A stretch of DNA of 64,000 nucleotides from Natronolimnobius baerhuensis (GTDB taxonomy: Archaea; Halobacteriota; Halobacteria; Halobacteriales; Natrialbaceae): contig NZ_MWPH01000001.1 in assembly GCF_002177135.1 (NCBI RefSeq), positions 62,001 to 126,000 of the forward strand, written 5' to 3'. The translations under genes were made by a program, and so were the position numbers. Positions 43,085 through 51,390 of this stretch are shown here, piece after piece. The stretch's first letter is position 1. The number at the start of each line of letters is the position of its first letter. The notes under the pieces were generated by a model, which had not been told where the DNA came from, did not search any database, and saw only the letters and a program-made list of their open reading frames with translations.

Positions 43085-43795
43085 TCACGTGTCCGCAGCC
43101 GTCACCGTTTCGTCGAGGTTCCGCACGACGAGCACCGGTGCGACGGATTCGACGGCGATGCGTTCGGCCTCCTCTCCGAACAGCAGCGAGCGAAGCGACG
43201 GAGCCCGTTCGCCAACCACGATAGCGTCGTGGTCGATACCGACCTCGAGCAGCGCCTCGAACGGCGACGTATCGACCGCGAACTCGGTCCTGACATCGAT
43301 CTCGCGGGCGGAAAGGGTGTCGGCGGCCGTCTCGAGCAACTCTCGTCCCCCCGTCTCGTCGTCGGTCGCCAGAAACAGCGTGACGCCGATCTCTCGCGGT
43401 CCAATCAGTTCGCCGACGAACGAGCAGATCCGGTCGACGGCGACGTTACCCGTCAGCGTGACGAGGACCCGCTCGATCTGTCCGCTCGCGCCGGGAATCG
43501 TGTAGGCGTCGGCCGCCGTCTCCGCGGCCACGCGATCGATCGTCTGTTCCCGGTCGTGGGTGAACACCAGCCGGTGGTCGGCCTCGTTGCCGCCGACCCG
43601 GAACGTCTCGACGAGGTCCTCGAGGGCCTCGGTCGCCCGCTCTTCGTACTGTATCCGGGCCTGGTCGGGTGGCGTCTGTTCGGGGAGTTCGTGGTAGCCG
43701 AGCACGGTCACGTCGACTGGCTCGAGCAGCGTCGTCAGCCCGGGGGATACCGATTCACCCTCGAGAATCGCCAGCGGAACGAGGACGCGGGTCAT
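43085..43795 (-). CDS. UspA-domain protein (paralogue B)
   Basis: A 236-residue protein with the same plan as paralogue [47 protein letters not shown] and the C-terminal [19 protein letters not shown]-like nucleotide pattern ([33 protein letters not shown]). It is translated with the upstream amino-acid permease gene (four-base overlap), so it may regulate the transporter, as do UspA proteins fused to APC permeases elsewhere. The two UspA genes converge. Confidence 0.82.
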   Translation of the reverse strand: MTRVLVPLAILEGESVSPGLTTLLEPVDVTVLGYHELPEQTPPDQARIQYEERATEALEDLVETFRVGGNEADHRLVFTHDREQTIDRVAAETAADAYTIPGASGQIERVLVTLTGNVAVDRICSFVGELIGPREIGVTLFLATDDETGGRELLETAADTLSAREIDVRTEFAVDTSPFEALLEVGIDHDAIVVGERAPSLRSLLFGEEAERIAVESVAPVLVVRNLDETVTAADT

Positions 43796-45213
43796 AGTGC
43801 ACCTCGGAGGTTCACGTCCCGAGCGTAATAGACGTACCACCCGGCGGTAGTGAGCATGATTCCGACGCCGACGAGCTGTGAGGTGGGTTGCATGAACCCG
43901 ATCATGGCGAAGCTGGCAATCGCACCGAGAGCCGGCACGATGGGGTAGCCGGGGACCCGGAACTCGGGGTCGTACCACTCCGGCTCGTCCCGGCGCAGTG
44001 CGATCAGCGCGACGCAGATCAGCCCGTACATGATGAGATGTAGAAACGAGGCGACCTCGGCCAGCAGTTCGACACGGCCCGTCGCGGTCAACACGAGAAT
44101 CGGGCCGCCGGCCAACCCGAGCGCGACGTGTGGCGTGCCGTACCGGAGGTTGATCCGGCTCGCCCGCTTGGGCAACAGGGCGTCCCTCGAGACGGCGTAA
44201 ATCGCCCGAGACGTGCTGAGAATTGAGGCGTTGGCGCTGGACATCGTCGCGAGCAGCCCGCCGAAGACGATGGCGAACGCACCGGCGGCGCCGAGGTAGT
44301 GGCGGCCGACCTCGACCATCGCCGTCTCGCCGAAGCCCGCGAGCGCCTCGCTGCCGAACGCGCTCGTCGCGACGAAAATCGTCACGACGTAGAGCACGCC
44401 GACGGCGAGGACCGAGCCGACCATCGCCAGCGGCAGGTTCCGGCCGGGGTCTTTCATCTCGCCGGCGACGGTCGCCACCTGTGCAAAGCCCAAGTAGGAG
44501 GTGAAGACGAGCGCGGCCGTTGTCAGGATCGGCATTGCGCCGAAGGGAGCGAACTGCTCGGGCGCCGCCGATTCGCCGATGAGTCCGACGGCGTCAAGGC
44601 TGCCGTAGCCGAGAAAGACGATGAGGATCGACAGCAGCAGGGCGACGATCCCGTTCTGGAGCTTCGCGGCGTTCTCGGTCCCCGTGACGTTCAGGACGGT
44701 AAAGCCCGCGCCGAACAGCAAGGCGATGGGGATAACCAGTCTGTCGCCGACCGTGACGCCGAGTTCGGCGAGCGTGTCGACGGCGTAGTAGCCGAAGCCG
44801 ACGAGGTAGAAGGCCGTCGCGAACACCAACCCGAACCACAGCGAGAGGCCAACGACGGCGCCGGCCAGCGTGCCGAGCGCCCGCGAGATAAAGTAGTAGC
44901 CGCCACCGCTTTTCGGCATCGCGGTCGCCAGTTCGGAGGTGGGCAACGCGACCAGCAGGGCGACGACGGCACCGATGGCGAACGACGCGGCCGCAGCGGG
45001 GCCGGCCTGGCCCGCGGCCAGTCCCGGAAAAACGAAGATGCCGGCACCGATCATCGTCCCGATTCCGATTGCGAGTCCCCCGGAGAGCCCGAGCGTGCGC
45101 TCGAGTTCGGCGTCGTCGGTGATCGTCGCGTCGTCCGTCTCGACTGTCGGTTCGACCTCCGGGGACTCGCCCTCGATATTGGTCCCCTCGGCCGGCGGCG
45201 GTTCGCCACCCAT
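43792..45213 (-). CDS. APC-superfamily amino-acid permease
   Basis: A 473-residue protein with about twelve transmembrane segments after a 60-residue acidic N-terminus. The motif [35 protein letters not shown] is the APC signature (GxG(I/V)xxG in TM1), and the Y-Y-F-I-S-R loop ([12 protein letters not shown]) follows. The substrate is unknown but is likely an amino acid. Its last four bases overlap the start of UspA paralogue B. Start [10 protein letters not shown] was chosen; a longer ORF from 45249 is possible. A TATA-like TTCATAAAGT lies near 45265 on the minus strand. Confidence 0.86.
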   Translation of the reverse strand: MGGEPPPAEGTNIEGESPEVEPTVETDDATITDDAELERTLGLSGGLAIGIGTMIGAGIFVFPGLAAGQAGPAAAASFAIGAVVALLVALPTSELATAMPKSGGGYYFISRALGTLAGAVVGLSLWFGLVFATAFYLVGFGYYAVDTLAELGVTVGDRLVIPIALLFGAGFTVLNVTGTENAAKLQNGIVALLLSILIVFLGYGSLDAVGLIGESAAPEQFAPFGAMPILTTAALVFTSYLGFAQVATVAGEMKDPGRNLPLAMVGSVLAVGVLYVVTIFVATSAFGSEALAGFGETAMVEVGRHYLGAAGAFAIVFGGLLATMSSANASILSTSRAIYAVSRDALLPKRASRINLRYGTPHVALGLAGGPILVLTATGRVELLAEVASFLHLIMYGLICVALIALRRDEPEWYDPEFRVPGYPIVPALGAIASFAMIGFMQPTSQLVGVGIMLTTAGWYVYYARDVNLRGAL

Positions 45214-45291
45214 AGGGGGCCGTGACGGCCGCCGGACAGATAGTCTCACTGTCAGACTTTATGAATTCCAGCGAGCCGAGACGGTCACCGA

Positions 45292-45621
45292 TCAGAACAG
45301 TAAGCCGTCAAGCGGGACGTTCTCGTCCGGTTCCACGAGCACCGGATACTCTTCTTCACCGGGGACGCAAACCGTCAATGCCTCGGATTTGAATCCTGCG
45401 ATGCGAACCGATCCGAGGTTTGTCGCACAGAGGACCTGCCGTTCCTCGAGTTCCGCCGGATCATAGTGGTGATCCAGTTGCGCAGCGGACTGGATCTCGC
45501 CGTGGTCCTTGCCGAGATCGATCCACAGTTTGGTCATCTTCGGTTTGTTCGCCTCCTCGAATCGCTCGGCTTCCAGCACTTCGCCGACGCGGATCTCCAC
45601 GTCGAAGGGGTTCTCGACCAT
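45292..45621 (-). CDS. tRNA-binding (CsaA/MetRS-beta-like) OB-fold protein
   Basis: A 109-residue protein with the OB-fold tRNA-binding pattern: VEIRVGEVLEAERFEEANKPKMTKLWIDLG, QSAAQLDHHYDPAELEERQVLCATNLGSVRIAGFKSEALTVCV, and VPLDGLLF. It matches the C-terminal domain of methionyl-tRNA synthetase or CsaA/YgjH-type proteins. It may bind tRNA or act as a chaperone; as a stand-alone protein its role is unknown. The start MVENPFDVEIRVG fits the fold. Confidence 0.83.
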   Translation of the reverse strand: MVENPFDVEIRVGEVLEAERFEEANKPKMTKLWIDLGKDHGEIQSAAQLDHHYDPAELEERQVLCATNLGSVRIAGFKSEALTVCVPGEEEYPVLVEPDENVPLDGLLF

Positions 45622-45690
45622 GACTCGTGGTATCTGACCACTCGCCGATAAACCGTCGGGTCGCGGCGGACTATGCGAGTAGTCACCCAC

Positions 45691-47007
45691 TCATGGTCGT
45701 AGTGAGCGCTCGGCGTTGTCGACCGCCTCATCAAGTGTCAACACGCGCTCGAGGAGCGTCTGCAGATCGGGCGCGACGACGTACGCCATCGGCTCTGTGC
45801 CTTCACTCCCAGTCTCGAGGACGACTGCCGGTGGCGCGTCTCGGCCGTCGATCTGCCCGTTCTCGACGATGTCCCACTCGAGGGACTCGAGTGCTTCCCC
45901 AACAGCGTCGTCGTACCGGCAGTTGAGCGCGAACCGCAGGTGGGGGACCGACTCGCGCATCTCGAGCAGCACGCTCGCGACGTGACTCGAGGCCCCGAAT
46001 CGGACGCCGCGGGTTGGCTGGACGCCCGACAGCGTTCGATGCACGCGTCCCTCGACGGCGGCCATCTCGTTGGCGGATTCGGCGTACGGCGTCGCACCGA
46101 CGACATTCATCCCGACTTCGGGGACCAGCGCGCTTACGTCGGTCGCGACGAGGCGCTCGAGGATGACTTCGACCTCCTCGGCGGTCGCTTCTCGAGCGGC
46201 GGCGTTTCGCAGGTCGACAGCGTGGTTGACTGCGCCGGGACCCTCGCCAACGTCGTAGTAGTACCGAACTGCACGCGCGAGAAAGTCGGTCGCACCCGCA
46301 ACGGCGTCCGCGAGTTCGTCGCCGTTCGCCAATCGGGCGGCGATTGCCGCCGCGAGCGAACAGCCCGAGCCGTGGGTCGCCTCGGTGTCGATTCGCGGGT
46401 GTTCGAACGTCTGGCTTCCGTCCGCGGTGACGAGGATGTCCTGTACCTGCTCGCCGGGAACGTGGCCGCCTTTGACGAGCACGGCGTCGACCCCGGTCTC
46501 GAGCAGTGCCGTCCCGGCCTCGGGGGCGCTGTCTGCGTCCTCAACGACGGTGCCGGTCAGCACCTCGGCTTCGTCGGCGTTCGGCGTCGCGAGCGTCGCT
46601 TCAGCAAGTAAATCCTCGTAGGCGCGTTCGGCTGCCGGCTCGAGCAGTCGATCCCCTGTCGTCGCGACCATGACGGGGTCGACGACCAGCGGGAAGTCGA
46701 ACTCGCGGGCGCGCTCGGCGACGGTTTCGACGATCTCGGTCGTCGCGAGCATCCCCGTTTTGGCCGCGCCGACCGAAAAGTCGCCGGTGACGGCGTCGAT
46801 CTGGGCGTCGAGCTCCGCGGTGGGCAGTGCGAACGACGACTCGACGCCGCGGGTGTTCTGGGCGGTGACGGCGGTGATCGCCGACGTGCCGAAGACGCCG
46901 TGGGCGACCATCGTCGCGAGGTCGGCCTGGATGCCAGCGCCGCCGCCGGAGTCGCTGCCGGCAATCGTCAGCGCGACCGGACGCGTCTCGGGTGCTGGGG
47001 TTCGCAT
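45691..47007 (-). CDS. thiDN: Bifunctional hydroxymethylpyrimidine kinase/ThiN thiamine-phosphate synthase
   Basis: A 438-residue fusion. Residues 1-260 are the ribokinase-like HMP/HMP-P kinase ThiD ([63 protein letters not shown] with the GCSLA anion hole). Residues about 275-438 are ThiN ([27 protein letters not shown] and FALNCRYDD), which joins the pyrimidine and thiazole moieties to form thiamine phosphate in archaea. This replaces the bacterial ThiE. The start at 47007 ([19 protein letters not shown]) is usual. Confidence 0.92.
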   Translation of the reverse strand: MRTPAPETRPVALTIAGSDSGGGAGIQADLATMVAHGVFGTSAITAVTAQNTRGVESSFALPTAELDAQIDAVTGDFSVGAAKTGMLATTEIVETVAERAREFDFPLVVDPVMVATTGDRLLEPAAERAYEDLLAEATLATPNADEAEVLTGTVVEDADSAPEAGTALLETGVDAVLVKGGHVPGEQVQDILVTADGSQTFEHPRIDTEATHGSGCSLAAAIAARLANGDELADAVAGATDFLARAVRYYYDVGEGPGAVNHAVDLRNAAAREATAEEVEVILERLVATDVSALVPEVGMNVVGATPYAESANEMAAVEGRVHRTLSGVQPTRGVRFGASSHVASVLLEMRESVPHLRFALNCRYDDAVGEALESLEWDIVENGQIDGRDAPPAVVLETGSEGTEPMAYVVAPDLQTLLERVLTLDEAVDNAERSLRP

Positions 47008-47090
47008 ACACGGCTGTATTCGCCTGTTATACAAATCGATGATGGTCGCACTCGAGGCGGTAACGAGAGACTCGAGAAGCGCTGCGCCAG

Positions 47091-47696
47091 CTATGGCAGC
47101 CGACTCCCGCGGTAGATATCCGCCACGTCTTCGTCAATTTCGTCGTACGTGATGACGTCGTCCTCGTTCAGATCGTCGTACTGGTCGACGTACTCGAGGG
47201 CGAGTTCCTCCTCGGCGTAGACGCGCGGATCGACGCCCATCGGGTCGTCAGCTCGCCGTTCGTCGTGCTCGAGGGCGAAGTATGCCTCCTCGGCGTCGAT
47301 GAGGTCGCCGGTGTCGAAGTCGGTCGTCCAGACGCCGGCAATCTCGCTGTCGGGACCGTCGAAGTGGTCGGGTGCGACGAGGTAGGCAACCAGACAGCCC
47401 GAACTGCAAAACGTCATCCCGTCGCCGCTTTCGTGGGCGACCTGTGCGTTTCGCTCGCTGTAGTCGACGACGCCCATGCCACAGACGCCACAGCCGTGAC
47501 TGCTTTCGAACTCGATTGGCCCGTCGCCGGGGTGATCGATGTACTCGATATCCGCACTGTCGTCCTGCTCGTCGTCCGCCGCGTCGCTGTCGTCGTCATC
47601 GCCGCCGAGACAGCCAGCGAGGCCGACAGCCGTTCCCGCACCGACCGCAGTGAGCAGTCGCCGACGCGACCGCGAGCCGAGGACTGGATCTGTCAT
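47091..47696 (-). CDS. nosL: NosL-family copper lipoprotein
   Basis: A 201-residue protein. The Tat signal has [21 protein letters not shown] with lipobox Cys at residue 29, followed by an acidic linker. The NosL domain holds copper ligands: [11 protein letters not shown] (C69, C72, M74) and [12 protein letters not shown] (C97, C101). NosL delivers copper to nitrous oxide reductase, but no nos genes are present in the window, so it may serve another cuproprotein. It lies between thiDN and an AIR-synthase-like gene. Confidence 0.85.
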   Translation of the reverse strand: MTDPVLGSRSRRRLLTAVGAGTAVGLAGCLGGDDDDSDAADDEQDDSADIEYIDHPGDGPIEFESSHGCGVCGMGVVDYSERNAQVAHESGDGMTFCSSGCLVAYLVAPDHFDGPDSEIAGVWTTDFDTGDLIDAEEAYFALEHDERRADDPMGVDPRVYAEEELALEYVDQYDDLNEDDVITYDEIDEDVADIYRGSRLP

Positions 47697-47760
47697 TGTC
47701 GGATCAAGGGCGCCTCGTTGTATAATCACCACGGTCCGCGACGGTGTTGTCCCACTGCAC

Positions 47761-48798
47761 TCAGTTCGTCTCGTCGTCCGCAGCCGACCCGAGCGCCGCG
47801 TACGCCGCCCACGACGGATCGACGCGCGGATGCTCGAGCGTCTCGCCGTCGACGACAACCCGCCCAGTTTCTCCGGCGGAGTCATCGACACGGCCGATTT
47901 CTGCAACGACTGTGCCGCGGTCCTCGAGTGCCCGACGCACGTCCTCGACACCCTCTGCGTCGACGGCGATCAGCAGCGAGCCACAGCTGGTCGCCGTCCA
48001 GGGATCGATCTCGAGGGCGTCACAGACCGCCTGCACGCCGGGTTGCATCGGGACGGCTGCGCGGTCGATGTCGAATCGCACGCCCGCGCCGTCGGCCATC
48101 TCGTTCAACGCGCCTGCAAGACCGCCTTCGGTCACGTCATGCATCGCCGTTACCGGACCCGACGCGGCCGCCGTGAGCGCATCTCGGACGCAGTGAACGT
48201 CCTCGAGTCGCGCTTGTGCGTCCGCAATCGTCTCGTCTGGGAGGTCAATCTGCTCGCCAAAGAGCGTACTCAGCAGTCCCACGGATTCCGCGGCGGGGCC
48301 GGTCGTCAGCAGGAGTCGGTCGCCGGGCCGTGCGCCGTCGGGGCGGATGATATCCTCGTGGTTGCCGACGCCCATCGCGGTTGCCGCGCCGATCCATGGA
48401 TGGGTGGGATCGGAGTAGCGGGCCGTGTGGCCGGTGACAACGGCAACGCCGAGGTCGGCACACTCCGCGTGGATCGTCTCCCAGACGGTCGCAAAGTCGT
48501 CGTTCGTCATCGACTCCGGTAACGTGAAACAGATCGAGAGATGTGACGGCGCAACGCCGCTGACGGCCACATCGGCAAGGATCAAATCGAGCGCAAACCG
48601 TGCCGCGCGCTCGAGGCCGAGCGCCGGAAGAATCGAGATCGGATCGGTCGCGGTCACGAGCGCCTGCCCGCTCACGTCGATGACGCCGAAGTCGACGCCG
48701 TGCTGGGGACCAATCGCTACATCCTCGCGTTCAGCGCCGAGATTCGGCGCGATATGCTGTTCGAAGAATTGCCGGTCGATTTTCCCGAGGTCGCTCAC
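47761..48798 (-). CDS. AIR-synthase-family protein (PurM/HypE/ThiL-like)
   Basis: A 345-residue protein of the AIR-synthase superfamily, with ATP-binding strings: EDVAIGPQHGVDFGVIDVSG, TDPISILPALGLERAARFALDLILADVAVSGVAPSHL, GLAGALNEMADGAGV and the C-terminal SCGSLLIAVDAEGV. The nearest relatives in haloarchaea are annotated only as AIR-synthase-like (HypE/ThiL-type). Its location beside thiDN could hint at thiamine phosphate metabolism, but the reaction cannot be inferred. Full-length. Confidence 0.82.
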   Translation of the reverse strand: MSDLGKIDRQFFEQHIAPNLGAEREDVAIGPQHGVDFGVIDVSGQALVTATDPISILPALGLERAARFALDLILADVAVSGVAPSHLSICFTLPESMTNDDFATVWETIHAECADLGVAVVTGHTARYSDPTHPWIGAATAMGVGNHEDIIRPDGARPGDRLLLTTGPAAESVGLLSTLFGEQIDLPDETIADAQARLEDVHCVRDALTAAASGPVTAMHDVTEGGLAGALNEMADGAGVRFDIDRAAVPMQPGVQAVCDALEIDPWTATSCGSLLIAVDAEGVEDVRRALEDRGTVVAEIGRVDDSAGETGRVVVDGETLEHPRVDPSWAAYAALGSAADDETN

Positions 48799-48873
48799 GC
48801 TCGAGTGCTCGCAGGGGGCGCTCTTAGCGGTGGTGATCCGTGCTCTCGCCTTGAGTGCGAGGGTCGCTTTCGG

Positions 48874-49041
48874 CTACCAGTTGAGCATCCCACCGATCGT
48901 CAGGCCGATGACGAACCCCATCGGAAGCCACAGTGCGAGATTGTCCGTGAGCAGGCCAATGGACGCTCCAATCGCCAATCCAACGCCGATACCGATCCCG
49001 AGACCATCCTCCTCGTCGCCGCCGTCGGTTGCGACTGGCAT
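48874..49041 (-). CDS. Small glycine-zipper membrane protein (55 aa)
   Basis: A 55-residue protein starting MPVATDGGDEEDGLGIGIGV and continuing GLAIGASIGLLTDNLALWLP, then MGFVIGLTIGGMLNW. The G-I-G-I-G pattern and two hydrophobic segments are those of a small glycine-zipper integral membrane protein. The acidic N-terminus is halophile-like. It lies between the AIR-synthase-like gene and the molybdate-type transporter gene and is divergent from the latter. Function is unknown. Confidence 0.6.
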   Translation of the reverse strand: MPVATDGGDEEDGLGIGIGVGLAIGASIGLLTDNLALWLPMGFVIGLTIGGMLNW

Positions 49042-49220
49042 GCAGAGCGGTGGGCGCTCTGGCAGAATAACTGTATTGCGCCGCCGAACGGAGCCAATTC
49101 GGTACCCTCGTGTTTGCTGGCTCCCGCCTGACGTAACCGAACGTGTTCACACACTGCTCGAGCATAACCGTGGATGGTTACTCACAACAGTAAAACCGTG
49201 TGTTCGCAAAGAGTGGGTAG

Positions 49221-50318
49221 ATGGCGTACTCGTTCCCTCGAGAGACGGATTCTGACCTCGAGTTCTCGACGTCGGAACTGACGGGTGCGCTAGGAGATTC
49301 GGTTACAGTCTTGCCGCTGATCATCGCGCTGGCTGCGACGACGAGTGTCTCCCTCCCCCATGTGCTGGTCGGCTTCGGCGTCTTTCAGATTATCTGGGGA
49401 CTCTACTACGGAATGCCGCTCTCAGTCGAGCCGATGAAGGCGCTCGTGGGGCTGGCCATCGTCGGCTCGCTGTCGTACCCAGAATTCGCCGCCGCCGGTC
49501 TCCTCGCGGGCGGTGTCTTGCTCGTGGTCGGAAAACTCGGCCTCGTCTCCCACCTCGAGCGCGTCGTCGGCGAGCCGGTCATCCGCGGCGTTCAGTTCGC
49601 CGTCGCGCTCCTCCTCCTCGAGTCTGCAGTCGGGCTCTCAGTCGGCAGTCCCGCCGTCGCTGTGGCTGGACTCGCCGTCGTCGGCCTGTTTGCGCTCCGC
49701 GGCTATCGCCAGTCGAGCGTGCTGGTCGTGCTGGCACTCGGTGCCGTTGCGGCCGTCGCTGTTGCTGGCATCCCGACGCCTCGCCTTCCTGAAGCCACGC
49801 TCTTTCCGGCAGGCACGCCAACGGTTTCTGGGGCCGCACTCGAGGGCACTGTCGCCCAACTCGGCATGACGATTGGGAACGCAGCGATTGCGACCGCGCT
49901 GCTGTGTGGTGATCTCTACGACCGAGACGTCTCGCCCGACGCGCTCTCGAAGAGCATGGGCGCGACCTGTCTCGCGGCGATTCCGGTCGGCGGCGTGCCG
50001 ATGTGTCACGGTAGCGGCGGCCTCGCCGGCAAGTACGCCTTCGGCGCGCGAACTGCCGGGGCGAACGTCCTGCTTGGGGTCGGCTACCTCGCGCTCGCGC
50101 TGGTCGCGACCGGCGCACTGCTTGCGGCGTTCCCAACTGCGCTGCTCGGCGTCTTGCTCGCCGTCGTCGCACTCGAGCTTGGCCGGGCTGCGTTCGCCCC
50201 GCTCGAGGGGAGCCGAGCGCTCGTCCTCGTCATCAGTGTCGGCATCATCGGACTCGTCGTCAACGTCGGACTGGCGTTCGTGCTCGGAGCTGTCGTGTTC
50301 TGGCTGCTCTCGAGGTGA
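49221..50318 (+). CDS. MOT1-like molybdate/sulfate transporter
   Basis: A 365-residue protein with ten to eleven hydrophobic segments. Strings LTGALGDSVTVLPLIIALAA, GIFYGMPLSVEPMKALVGLAI-like (YYGMPLSVEPMKALVG) and GGVPMCHGSGGLAGKYAFGARTAGANVLLG are those of the MFS_MOT1/SulP-related family that moves molybdate or sulfate. The substrate is not proven. It has no other partner in the window. A GCGG-rich region precedes the start; no clear TATA was found. Confidence 0.82.
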   Translation: MAYSFPRETDSDLEFSTSELTGALGDSVTVLPLIIALAATTSVSLPHVLVGFGVFQIIWGLYYGMPLSVEPMKALVGLAIVGSLSYPEFAAAGLLAGGVLLVVGKLGLVSHLERVVGEPVIRGVQFAVALLLLESAVGLSVGSPAVAVAGLAVVGLFALRGYRQSSVLVVLALGAVAAVAVAGIPTPRLPEATLFPAGTPTVSGAALEGTVAQLGMTIGNAAIATALLCGDLYDRDVSPDALSKSMGATCLAAIPVGGVPMCHGSGGLAGKYAFGARTAGANVLLGVGYLALALVATGALLAAFPTALLGVLLAVVALELGRAAFAPLEGSRALVLVISVGIIGLVVNVGLAFVLGAVVFWLLSR

Positions 50319-50397
50319 GCCGACAGGTCTGCGAATACTCTCTCTGCAATGAGTCCGAAGTGCATACGTTTTTGCGAGTACCGAGACATGCTTTCAC

Positions 50398-51285
50398 ATG
50401 GCACTCACGCAGGAACTCGCGGGAATCACATGCCCGGTCGTGACACCGTTTGACGAAGCCGAGCAAATCGACGAAGATGCACTCCGAACGCTCGTCAACT
50501 CACTGCAGTCGGCCGGTATTGACGCTGTCTTCCCGAACGGAACGACCGGCGAGTTCGCCAGTCTCTCACCCGACGAACGCCGGCGCGTCCTCGAGATCGT
50601 CGTCGACCAGGTCGACGGCGAACTCCCTGTCGTCGCTGGCGCGGGCGCAACCAGCGTTCCGGAGACTCTCGAGTACATCGACGAGGCCGCCGAAATCGGG
50701 GCCGACGCTGCCGTTATCGTCCCGCCGTACTTCCACACGGCGAACTCGCCAGCGGGCAATGAGCGCTATTTTGAGGCCATCGCCGACGAATCTGCGCTGC
50801 CGCTCCTACTGTACAATATTCCGGCTTGTACCGGCCAAGAAATCGCCATCGACACCGTCAGCGCCGTCGCCGACCACGAGAACATCATCGGGCTGAAGGA
50901 CTCGAGTGGCGACCTCGAGTACTTCCTGGGAGCGATGGGAGCGACACCCGGCGAGTTTCTCCATCTCCAGGGCTACGACTCACTGCTCGTGCCGGCGCTG
51001 CGGATGGGAGCCGACGGCGGCGTGAACGCGCTGTCGAATGCGGTGCCGGGCGCGTTCGCCGAACTGTTCGACACTGCTGAGACTGACCGCGGCGCGACGC
51101 TGCAGGCGGCGATTGCCGACCTCTTCGAGGGCTGTGGCGCGTACGGCTTCGCCCCCGCCTCGAAAGCCGCGCTCGAGTATCGTGGCGTCATTCCGACCGA
51201 TACCGTCCGCCCGCCGCTGATGACGGTTCCCGACGAGGGCCGCGAGACGATTCAGGCTGGCGTCGACGGCGTTCTCGAGCAGTAA
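50398..51285 (+). CDS. KDG/KDPG-aldolase-type enzyme (DapA superfamily)
   Basis: A 295-residue (beta/alpha)8 class I aldolase. Motifs are FPNGTTGE (residues 45-52), Y139 in LLLYNIPACTG, and the Schiff-base Lys K167 in GLKDSSGD. In haloarchaea a DapA-like aldolase of this type (KdgA) cleaves 2-keto-3-deoxy-6-phosphogluconate to pyruvate and glyceraldehyde 3-phosphate, pairing with kdgK. Dihydrodipicolinate synthase is the main alternative, and motifs alone do not separate them. The start MALTQELAGIT is usual. Confidence 0.78.
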   Translation: MALTQELAGITCPVVTPFDEAEQIDEDALRTLVNSLQSAGIDAVFPNGTTGEFASLSPDERRRVLEIVVDQVDGELPVVAGAGATSVPETLEYIDEAAEIGADAAVIVPPYFHTANSPAGNERYFEAIADESALPLLLYNIPACTGQEIAIDTVSAVADHENIIGLKDSSGDLEYFLGAMGATPGEFLHLQGYDSLLVPALRMGADGGVNALSNAVPGAFAELFDTAETDRGATLQAAIADLFEGCGAYGFAPASKAALEYRGVIPTDTVRPPLMTVPDEGRETIQAGVDGVLEQ

Positions 51286-51390
51286 GTCCTCGGGTGACCG
51301 TGGAGTCTCCCGATACGCTTTTGCAGCCCCTCGGGAACGTTCGTGTATGCTGACTCTCGGCGACCGACTGCGAACGGGGTGGTGCGGTCG

